DNA of 5,305 nucleotides from Candidatus Stahliibacteriota bacterium (GTDB lineage: Bacteria > Hydrothermota > Tepidihabitantia > SM23-42), in NCBI GenBank assembly GCA_030670605.1, contig DAOVBK010000127.1, positions 1-5,305 of the forward strand, read 5' to 3'. The notes under the pieces are model-generated. The model was not told where the DNA came from, searched no databases, and was given only the letters and a program-made list of their open reading frames with translations. Below, piece by piece: positions 1 through 5,003 of the stretch. Both the position numbers and the translations under genes were made by a program. The first letter of the stretch is position 1. Each line of letters opens with the position of its first letter.

Positions 1-669
1 GGTGAAACCAAGTAACGCACCAGGTTCTGCGATGATAACATCGCCCAGTGAAGCGTATGACGCCATGACACCGGCAGTCGTTGGATGGGTGAGGACTGAG
101 ATGTAGGGGATATGTTCTTGTGCGAGCAGGGCGAGTTCAGCAGACGTCTTTGCCATTTGCATGAGGGAGAGGATTCCTTCTTGCATTCGTGCACCGCCTG
201 ATGCTGATAAAATAATGAGAGGCATTTTCTTTTCCCGCGCAGCGCGTATTGCCCGTGCAATCTTTTCGCCGATGACTGACCCCATGCTGCCGCCCATGAA
301 TCGAAAGTCCATTGCGGCAAAAACAACAGGTATGCCATCGATTCCCGCAAAGCCATAGACGACACCCTCTTTCATGTTGGTTTTCGTCTGGGAATCCTTC
401 AGCTTTTTTTTGTAGCCAGGGAAGTCCAATGGGTCGCGCGCCTCTAGGTGTGCGTCTTGTTCGTCAAATGCCGCATCATCGAGTAACAGTGCTATATAGT
501 TGCGGCAGTTGATCCGGAAGTGGAAATTGCACTTCGGACAGATCCAAAGCTGTTTTTCCAGCTCCTTTCGGTACAAAATCTCGCCGCATGATTCGCATTT
601 CACCCAGAGGCCATCAGGGAACCTCAGTTTTTCCGCGGGTTTTGCCTTTACTTTCTTCTTGAACCACAT
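1..669 (-). CDS. accD: Acetyl-CoA carboxylase carboxyltransferase subunit beta (AccD), 3' end cut by window
   Basis: AccD and AccA together form the carboxyltransferase that moves the carboxyl group from carboxybiotin to acetyl-CoA, giving malonyl-CoA for fatty acid synthesis in the cytoplasm. The first 223 residues are present with no frame break; the family is about 280-300 residues, so roughly the last quarter lies outside the window. A four-cysteine zinc ribbon is visible at C25/C28/C44/C47, with the family's CxxC-x15-CxxC spacing. The crotonase-like core carries SGGARMQEG at 157-165 (oxyanion-hole region), HPTTAGVMASYA at 195-206 and AEPGALLGF at 214-222. The start ATG is followed by the lysine-rich N-terminus typical of AccD. 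It has no Shine-Dalgarno sequence and sits 7 bases after a -10 box, so it may be read from a leaderless mRNA. It lies 131 bases after lptG on the same strand but has its own promoter. Identification is secure. Confidence 0.97.
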   Translation of the reverse strand, partial: MWFKKKVKAKPAEKLRFPDGLWVKCESCGEILYRKELEKQLWICPKCNFHFRINCRNYIALLLDDAAFDEQDAHLEARDPLDFPGYKKKLKDSQTKTNMKEGVVYGFAGIDGIPVVFAAMDFRFMGGSMGSVIGEKIARAIRAAREKKMPLIILSASGGARMQEGILSLMQMAKTSAELALLAQEHIPYISVLTHPTTAGVMASYASLGDVIIAEPGALLGFT

Positions 670-676
670 CGATTGT

Positions 677-704
677 ATTGTAATAGATTTGAGAACATTG
701 TCAA
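677..704 (-). promoter_or_regulatory. Predicted sigma70-type promoter of accD
   Basis: Read on the minus strand there is a perfect -35 box TTGACA (704-699), a 16-base spacer and a -10 box TACAAT (682-677). The accD ATG begins at 669, 7 bases past the -10 box, so the expected transcription start falls on or next to the start codon. This is sequence match only; the start has not been mapped. Confidence 0.72.
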
Positions 705-713
705 GCGAGGCTA

Positions 714-738
714 GTTAAAGGGGACAGTCCCCTTTAAC
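714..738. repeat. Perfect 11-bp inverted repeat with GGGGACAGTCCCC core
   Basis: The arms 714-724 (GTTAAAGGGGA) and 728-738 (TCCCCTTTAAC) are perfect reverse complements around a 3-base CAG loop. No T-run follows on either strand, so it is not a standard terminator. From memory, hairpins with this GGGGACAGTCCCC core recur between genes in many bacterial genomes and are often found with REP-associated (IS200-like, Y1) transposases; no such transposase is in this window. Read towards accD it ends 9 bases before the -35 box, so it could also influence that promoter. Confidence 0.85.
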
Positions 739-745
739 GTGAATT

Positions 746-777
746 GACAATACGACAATAAGACTATGAGACTAATG
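746..777 (+). repeat. Degenerate 8-bp tandem array, four units (copy 1)
   Basis: Four consecutive octamers, GACAATAC, GACAATAA, GACTATGA and GACTAATG, each begin with GAC and are A/T-rich after it. The first is preceded by ATT. The same kind of array, with the same opening (ATTGACAAT) and the same last-unit core (GACTAAT), recurs at 4899-4938. The array lies between the lptG stop and the accD promoter, 7 bases from the inverted repeat at 714-738. Confidence 0.65.
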
Positions 778-800
778 CAATATGCCATCAGCCGCGAAAG

Positions 801-1880
801 CTATCGGCGTACTTTGAGAATGAGGACAATGCCGACGATGGCAAATAGAACATTGGGAAACCACAGTGCCACGAGCGGGTTAATGACCCCAGCGACACCA
901 TACGCGCGGAAGGACTGGATCAGTCCCCAGTACACAAACGCCATGGCAACACTCAAACCCAAGCCAATGGCAATGCCACCCTTTCGCAAGACAACAGAAA
1001 GCGGCAGTGTGATGAGCAGGAGGATGAGAGTGATCATGGGATAAGAGAATCGATAGTTAAGTTCCACCTCTTCCTCGGCAACATTTTCACCTGCACGGCG
1101 CTTTTTCTTCACAAAATGGTCTATTTCGAGGACGTTCATTTCCTCAAGTGGCCTCATTCTTCTCAAGAAATCCTGCGGTTTTTCCTGCAACTCCGGCATG
1201 CCGAGCTCTGCATACGTCATCACGGTTTCGTTGCCGAGTGTGTCGAATTCTCGTTCTGTAACACTATGGAATATCCAGATGCTATCGTACAAACCGTAGT
1301 TGGCATCGAGCCGTCGCTGGATTTTATTGTCCTGTGATATCTGCCACAGAATAACGGCATCCATCTTGTTCCGCACTGCGTCGAGTCGCCTGATATGATA
1401 AACCCAGTTGTCTTCACCATGATAGAAGAAATTACTCCTGCGTGTTGCCGGTCTTTTCGGCCGTTTATCAATCTTCGCTTTTTGATGTTCATATTTCTGC
1501 GTTTGTGCCCAGACGCCGACAGTTTCCTGAAACACGAATGTGAACACGACAAGGAACGCGCCGATAACAAAAATAAGTGAGAAGAGGCGATTTACGTTAA
1601 GCCCGCTTGTTTTCAAGGCGAGAAGTTCCTTATGCTTGGTCATTGTACCGAAGACAAAAAACACCGCCATAATTGCCGCAATGGGGATGAGCAAGACAAT
1701 GTATGACGGTGTGAGATAAACATAATGGAGGAAAATATCCACAACAAGCACATTCTTAGCGAGGAACTTGCCAAGGTTATCAAAGAGATTCATGATAATA
1801 TAGATAAAAACGAGTACCGCGAGGCACGGAATAAAATATTTGAAAAAATCCTTGATGATATATTTGTAGACGACCTTCAT
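801..1880 (-). CDS. lptG: LPS export permease subunit LptG (YjgP/YjgQ family)
   Basis: LptG is one of two inner-membrane permease subunits of the LptB2FG ABC exporter, which pulls LPS out of the inner membrane and passes it to LptC and the periplasmic bridge. The 359-residue product matches the usual length (about 360). It has three N-terminal membrane segments (about 13-32, 50-80 and 98-118), a periplasmic beta-rich domain (about 120-265), and three C-terminal segments (about 278-298, 301-322 and 335-356). The family motif KELLALKTSGLNVNRL follows the second segment (84-99). The ATG at 1880 overlaps the lptF stop as ATGA, which points to translational coupling. An in-frame start 30 codons upstream would lie inside lptF and add a non-family tail, so it was not used. 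The LptG rather than LptF assignment rests on gene order and length; the two are paralogues. Confidence 0.92.
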   Translation of the reverse strand: MKVVYKYIIKDFFKYFIPCLAVLVFIYIIMNLFDNLGKFLAKNVLVVDIFLHYVYLTPSYIVLLIPIAAIMAVFFVFGTMTKHKELLALKTSGLNVNRLFSLIFVIGAFLVVFTFVFQETVGVWAQTQKYEHQKAKIDKRPKRPATRRSNFFYHGEDNWVYHIRRLDAVRNKMDAVILWQISQDNKIQRRLDANYGLYDSIWIFHSVTEREFDTLGNETVMTYAELGMPELQEKPQDFLRRMRPLEEMNVLEIDHFVKKKRRAGENVAEEEVELNYRFSYPMITLILLLITLPLSVVLRKGGIAIGLGLSVAMAFVYWGLIQSFRAYGVAGVINPLVALWFPNVLFAIVGIVLILKVRR

Positions 1881-3130
1881 TTGAAGATGTGCTTGAATGG
1901 ATGCTTTTCGTAGTACGCGACATAGAACAGGTAGAGACCACACAGCAGCAGGATAACATTGGGCAGCCACAATGCCCAGAATGGTGAGAATCCCCTGCGG
2001 TCTGCAAATTCTTCGCCACTGAGAACAAGTATGTAGTATGACGAGAAAAGCAAAATCCCCAGGATAACGCCACCGATGCCGCCCTTCTTGAACAAATAGC
2101 CGAGTGGTGCACCAATGACAATAAACAGAATACAGGCGAATGCGAGAGAGAATTTTTTATGTAGTTCAACCAGATACCGTGATGCCTTGCGTGTTTTGCC
2201 GGTGATGCGTTTGAGTCTTTTTTCTATATCAAAGCGTGCAGCGTCGAGCGTTTCTATCTCACCATTCACATACTGGGTCACTGCATTTTCTCCAATCTCG
2301 GAGATTTCGCGCTTGAGTTCCTCAATTTCTTGGTAGGTGCTGTCAACGACCCTCTTGAGGCCAACGACGTTCAATTCATTCTGGTGTCGTTGCTTCCGTT
2401 CTCTGCGAACGATTTCAGTATTGATCTGCATGTTGATCGTTTGCTTATCAAATTTCGTCCTCTGATAGTGTTTGTTTTCCATGAGCTGGTGGAGTTCTCC
2501 GTCATAGAGGATGAACTGCAGTGTGCCTTCTTCTTCAAAATCTTTGAGTTCGCCCCGCGGTGCGGTTATCATGAGACCTTCACCACGGTCATACACCGTG
2601 ATGTCGAAGAGTTTTGACGTGCGTTCGTCTTTTCTTCCAACATAGACCGTATAACCGGTAAAATCCTTTGTGAACACGCCTTCAGGTAATCGTACGGCGG
2701 GTCGCTTCCGCGACACGTCAAGCATGAGATTTCTGACCCGGTGATTTGATTCCGGCACAATGAAGTTGTTGAAAAACGCAAGAATCATCATGAAACAGAA
2801 TGCAAAAATAAGTGGCGTTCTCGTTATTCGTGCAAATGTCAGACCGCTTGTCTTCAGTGCAAGGATTTCATTGTCCTGTGCTAACCGGCCAAAACTCATA
2901 ACGACGGCGACGAGCAGTCCCATTGGAGCGGTATATGATAGTATGAGCGGTATCGTATTAATGAGTATCTGCCCGACAATGACAAAGGGAAGACCTTTTC
3001 GGACAAACAGGTCAATGAGCCGGAACAGCTGGTCCATTAACAAAATGAACGTCAGAGCGAAGACAGAAAAGAAAAATGGTGGAATAAATTCTTTTATGAA
3101 ATACCGGTCGATTAGTTTAGTCAATGACAC
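1877..3130 (-). CDS. lptF: LPS export permease subunit LptF (YjgP/YjgQ family), with long helical insert
   Basis: This is the partner permease of LptG in the LptB2FG exporter. At 417 residues it is about 50 longer than a typical LptF. Membrane segments are at about 14-40, 48-80, 105-125, 328-348, 352-370 and 385-406, and the conserved motif EILALKTSGLTFARI lies at 88-102. The periplasmic jellyroll domain spans about 130-240. Beyond it, about 242-325 is rich in E, K, R and Q and looks helical, possibly a coiled coil; this accounts for the extra length. The start is GTG at 3130. An in-frame TGA sits four codons upstream, so the only other candidate is TTG at codon 3. No clear Shine-Dalgarno is seen. 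The start overlaps the preceding lipoprotein gene by 14 bases and the stop overlaps lptG by 4, so coupled translation is likely. LptB, LptC and LptA genes are not in the window. Confidence 0.92.
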   Translation of the reverse strand: MSLTKLIDRYFIKEFIPPFFFSVFALTFILLMDQLFRLIDLFVRKGLPFVIVGQILINTIPLILSYTAPMGLLVAVVMSFGRLAQDNEILALKTSGLTFARITRTPLIFAFCFMMILAFFNNFIVPESNHRVRNLMLDVSRKRPAVRLPEGVFTKDFTGYTVYVGRKDERTSKLFDITVYDRGEGLMITAPRGELKDFEEEGTLQFILYDGELHQLMENKHYQRTKFDKQTINMQINTEIVRRERKQRHQNELNVVGLKRVVDSTYQEIEELKREISEIGENAVTQYVNGEIETLDAARFDIEKRLKRITGKTRKASRYLVELHKKFSLAFACILFIVIGAPLGYLFKKGGIGGVILGILLFSSYYILVLSGEEFADRRGFSPFWALWLPNVILLLCGLYLFYVAYYEKHPFKHIFK

Positions 3131-3875
3131 CCCGTTGCTTCAAACGTCCGATGGCGTGCGCTGCTACTGTTGTCGCTGCATGAGCGTGCGGCTCTATGTC
3201 AGCATCAAATGGAAGAATACCGAGATTCACGAGTCTCATGTAGGGCAGGTAGAGAAATGAGTGATCAGAGATGTGTTTCACGCCGAAGAAATCCTTCGGG
3301 TAGATTGGCTCTATGAGTCGGTCGAGAAGCACAATGAGGTGACCGCTCGTTATTGTATCATGGTCACGGAATGTACCGTCAGGAAAAATCGTCATATAAC
3401 CTTCTGAGGCCGCATAGACAATTGGATCGGATACTGTTTTTCCAGAGGCTCCAGTAATAAGTTGTGCGTACAGGCGGCGGGTAAGAACATAGTGTTGGTC
3501 AATTGCTTCTGCCACCGATGGTTTAACGGTGACGAGCATTGTGTACAGATCAAGATGGCGTGATGCTTTACGGTAATATTGGAAGAGATTTAAATAAACA
3601 TTTACGTTACCAATGCCGAGTTGCGCGAGTTTTTCCAGGACGGCGAGTTCCTGTTCACCCTGTCCAAGGATGCGGTAGCAGTGTTGCAAATAGAAGAGGG
3701 TGGTTGTGTCATTGGGACTTTTATTGTAATGATCCGTGAAGTAGTGAACCGCTTCCTCGTAACTCGACTGTTGGTAGCGTTCAACTCCCTTTTCAAATGC
3801 GCTCTGTCGTCGAAGAAACGGCGCACACGATGTCAATATGATGATTACGGTCCAATAATAATAGCGATGCGGCAT
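3117..3875 (-). CDS. TPR-repeat lipoprotein with two divergent SLH-like segments
   Basis: The 252-residue product starts with a short signal sequence (H3, R4, then the hydrophobic YYYWTVIIIL) and an LTSC lipobox, so C17 should be lipid-modified. Residues about 26-56 form a clear TPR (KGVERYQQSSYEEAVHYF, then a PND-type turn), and 57-117 look like one or two weaker TPRs. The C-terminal part resembles S-layer homology motifs: 154-188 contains FPDGTFRDHDTIT followed by a hydrophobic helix, and 202-245 contains LVNLGILPFDADIEP with an Ala-rich helix. SLH motifs commonly bind peptidoglycan or its attached polymers, so a tether between membrane and cell wall is possible; that is inference. ATG at 3875 is the only start before an in-frame TAA at 3894-3896. 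The gene overlaps the upstream gene by 31 bases and lptF by 14. No named family is assigned. Confidence 0.85.
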   Translation of the reverse strand: MPHRYYYWTVIIILTSCAPFLRRQSAFEKGVERYQQSSYEEAVHYFTDHYNKSPNDTTTLFYLQHCYRILGQGEQELAVLEKLAQLGIGNVNVYLNLFQYYRKASRHLDLYTMLVTVKPSVAEAIDQHYVLTRRLYAQLITGASGKTVSDPIVYAASEGYMTIFPDGTFRDHDTITSGHLIVLLDRLIEPIYPKDFFGVKHISDHSFLYLPYMRLVNLGILPFDADIEPHAHAATTVAAHAIGRLKQRGVID

Positions 3876-4633
3876 TCTTTGAGGAGCTGAAGATTATGCT
3901 TTGAGCCGTGTATACGGCGTGCATCAAAGGAAGATATTTTGATATCGGTGGGGGCATTGCCAAACACGCCCTTCGCCTGTATGCGCAAGGGATTATCACC
4001 AGTCCGGGGGTGGCCGTGCACCTCTTGTGTTGTGTAGAGAATCAAACCGTTTTGCACAAGATGTTCATAATCCGCAAAGTTGATTGAGAAGACTTCTTCG
4101 TCAATCTCGTTGTATATTTTGGGGAAAAGGCACGGTGTGAGCGGAAAGCCGCGGCAGTCAATGACGATTCCCGAATACTGTGTCGGTTCTATTTCCTGTG
4201 GCACCAATTCATGGTCAGCAGGCACTGCTTTGCCTGATGGCCATGGTTGACCGCAGCACGGACACAGCATGGGAACGACAAGCAGTACTGGTTCAGTCGC
4301 GGGTATGAGTACTGACAACACGTCTGAGGCGATTCTGACTTCGCCGACATATTCAATACCACCATCAGTCAGGTAATTCTGCTGTATAGTTTGGTTATCA
4401 TGGAGTACATCAGTCAATCGCTTGGTGAGCGCAAAGTGTGTCCTCAGGAAATCCTTAACCGTTCTATTTGCATCATACTGCAAGGCGTATAGTTCTTGTT
4501 CCAAGAAATCAACTGCAGTACTGCGATCTTGAGCAGCGGCTTTTGTTGTCATTGTTTCCCAGTCCATGTCCGCTGCTGCAGTTCCCATGGAGACAACCAT
4601 AACTAGAATAATAGAACCCATTGTATGCACCAT
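3845..4633 (-). CDS. Secreted LPP20-like protein of unknown function with a CPCC motif
   Basis: A 262-residue exported protein with a signal peptide (hydrophobic 6-18, probable cleavage after the AAA at 19-21). The mature part resembles, from memory, LPP20/FlgP-type envelope proteins. It has an N-terminal helical region (about 26-80), then QQNYLTDGGIEYVGEV (84-99), and a C-terminal domain with YSGIVIDCRGFPLTP (153-167), PKIYNE (171-176), GDNPLRIQAKG (212-222) and a final ECRIAIII strand. Relatives usually have an IDARG sequence where this one has IDCRG. Between the two parts lies LCPCCGQPWPSGK (123-135), whose cysteines C124, C126 and C127 could bind metal or form disulfides. The ATG at 4633 has a GAGG 4 bases upstream and an in-frame TGA four codons upstream. 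It is the first protein gene after tRNA-Gly and overlaps the lipoprotein gene by 31 bases. The role is unknown; an envelope function is inferred from export and from the lptFG neighbours. Confidence 0.85.
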   Translation of the reverse strand: MVHTMGSIILVMVVSMGTAAADMDWETMTTKAAAQDRSTAVDFLEQELYALQYDANRTVKDFLRTHFALTKRLTDVLHDNQTIQQNYLTDGGIEYVGEVRIASDVLSVLIPATEPVLLVVPMLCPCCGQPWPSGKAVPADHELVPQEIEPTQYSGIVIDCRGFPLTPCLFPKIYNEIDEEVFSINFADYEHLVQNGLILYTTQEVHGHPRTGDNPLRIQAKGVFGNAPTDIKISSFDARRIHGSKHNLQLLKECRIAIIIGP

Positions 4634-4647
4634 AATGCCTCTTCACA

Positions 4648-4674
4648 TCAGGCTGTACGTGTTGTTCAGCCTGA
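4648..4674. repeat. Perfect 8-bp hairpin between tRNA-Gly and the envelope genes
   Basis: The arms 4648-4655 (TCAGGCTG) and 4667-4674 (CAGCCTGA) are perfect reverse complements with an 11-base loop. In the minus direction it lies 22 bases after the tRNA and ends 14 bases before the ATG of the LPP20-like gene. A T-run (TTTTT) precedes it and none follows, so it does not look like an intrinsic terminator. It could serve in RNA processing between tRNA and mRNA or affect initiation at the nearby start codon. Confidence 0.7.
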
Positions 4675-4696
4675 AAAACCGCCTCCTAACGCACAA

Positions 4697-4768
4697 AGCG
4701 GGCGACGGGATTCGAACCCGCGACCCTCGGCTTGGGAAGCCGATGCTCAACCCCTGAGCTACACCCGC
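4697..4768 (-). tRNA. tRNA-Gly, anticodon CCC
   Basis: The 72-base minus-strand sequence folds into a full cloverleaf. The acceptor is GCGGGTG paired with CGCCCGC (one G-U pair). The D stem GCTC/GAGC closes a 7-base loop, and the anticodon stem TCGGC/GCCGA closes TTCCCAA with anticodon CCC. A 5-base variable loop follows, then T stem GCGGG/CCCGT around TTCGAAT. The discriminator base is T, as is usual for bacterial tRNA-Gly. CCA is not encoded (TTG follows), so it must be added by tRNA nucleotidyltransferase. It reads GGG codons. Its promoter lies about 14 bases upstream, and a protein gene starts 63 bases downstream on the same strand with no terminator between them. Confidence 0.97.
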
Positions 4769-4781
4769 GTATAACGAAAAA

Positions 4782-4809
4782 ATTATAGAGCAAAACATAG
4801 GGATGTCAA
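4782..4809 (-). promoter_or_regulatory. Predicted strong sigma70-type promoter of tRNA-Gly and possibly the downstream genes
   Basis: On the minus strand a perfect -35 TTGACA (4809-4804), a 16-base spacer and a perfect -10 TATAAT (4787-4782) are followed by TTTTTCG. The predicted transcription start near 4775 gives a 5' leader of about 7 bases before the mature tRNA. No better promoter was found before the LPP20-like gene, so this one may serve the four protein genes as well. Confidence 0.85.
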
Positions 4810-4832
4810 GACACGCCGCTGACGCCTGCTCT

Positions 4833-4863
4833 ACGCTTAACGCCAAACGCCTCACGCTAACGG
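4833..4863 (+). repeat. Degenerate 7-bp tandem array (ACGC units)
   Basis: The units ACGCTTA, ACGCCAA, ACGCCTC, ACGCTA and a final ACGG repeat with a period of 7 bases (the fourth is 6). Further ACGCC words occur just before the array, at about 4813 and 4822, without a regular period. The array lies upstream of the tRNA-Gly promoter, in the gap between the two divergent transcription units. No function is apparent. Confidence 0.5.
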
Positions 4864-4871
4864 ATGGTTGG

Positions 4872-4912
4872 ATCGTCTTTTCGTCAAATCATTGGATTGA
4901 CAATGAGACGAT
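4872..4912. repeat. Imperfect interrupted palindrome overlapping the second octamer array
   Basis: Outer arms ATCGTCT (4872-4878) and AGACGAT (4906-4912) are perfect reverse complements. Inside them GTCAAATC (4883-4890) faces GATTGAC (4895-4901), with one unpaired A and an ATTG loop. The right half forms the beginning of the octamer array. This could be an extruding hairpin or an accident of the repeats. Confidence 0.4.
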
Positions 4913-4938
4913 ACGACTATGGGACAATCAGACTAATC
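4899..4938 (+). repeat. Degenerate 8-bp tandem array, five units (copy 2)
   Basis: Five consecutive octamers, GACAATGA, GACGATAC, GACTATGG, GACAATCA and GACTAATC, all begin with GAC in strict 8-base register. The array is preceded by ATT. It matches the array at 746-777 in first unit, last-unit core and period, with one more unit. It ends 7 bases before the hairpin at 4946-4961. Confidence 0.65.
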
Positions 4939-4945
4939 TGTAGTG

Positions 4946-4961
4946 GTCGAGCTTGCTCGAC
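4946..4961. repeat. Perfect short palindrome upstream of the radical SAM promoter
   Basis: GTCGAGC (4946-4952) and GCTCGAC (4955-4961) are reverse complements separated by TT; as a hairpin it gives a 6-bp stem with a CTTG loop. It ends 8 bases before the -35 box of the downstream gene. It could be an operator, a member of a dispersed hairpin family, or both. No T-run follows on the plus strand. Confidence 0.7.
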
Positions 4962-4969
4962 TTCGGTAT

Positions 4970-4998
4970 TTGACTTTGACAATGACCGCACCTATAAT
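4970..4998 (+). promoter_or_regulatory. Predicted sigma70-type promoter of the radical SAM gene
   Basis: A -35 TTGACT (4970-4975), a 17-base spacer and a perfect -10 TATAAT (4993-4998) lie directly before the ATG at 5004. The expected transcription start falls at about 5004-5006, on the start codon itself. Inverted TTTGAC/GTCAAA words (4974-4980 and 5007-5013) flank the -10 box and could be an operator. Confidence 0.8.
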
Positions 4999-5003
4999 CT
5001 GTT

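Noticed and set aside
714..738. Inverted repeat as an intrinsic terminator of lptG
   Set aside because: No T-run follows the stem on either strand.
1220..1570. Minus-strand open frame of 116 codons inside lptG in another frame
   Set aside because: It is fully contained in lptG, has no recognisable family, and no promoter or ribosome site supports it.
1881..1970. A 30-codon N-terminal extension of LptG from an in-frame ATG at 1970
   Set aside because: It lies entirely inside lptF and its sequence is unlike the family; the ATG at 1880 gives the family N-terminus and an ATGA overlap.
2760..3260. Plus-strand open frame of 166 codons opposite lptF
   Set aside because: It mirrors the strongly supported LptF and lipoprotein frames, has no recognisable domain, and its codon pattern is explained by the antisense genes.
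4648..4674. Hairpin as a tRNA terminator
   Set aside because: The T-run precedes the stem in the direction of transcription and none follows it.
4682..4688. TAGGAGG on the minus strand, a perfect Shine-Dalgarno match just after the tRNA
   Set aside because: No start codon lies at a workable distance downstream, and the next gene starts nearly 50 bases further on with its own GAGG.
4833..4938. Short repeats as a CRISPR array
   Set aside because: The units are 7-8 bases and directly abutting, with no spacers and no cas genes nearby.
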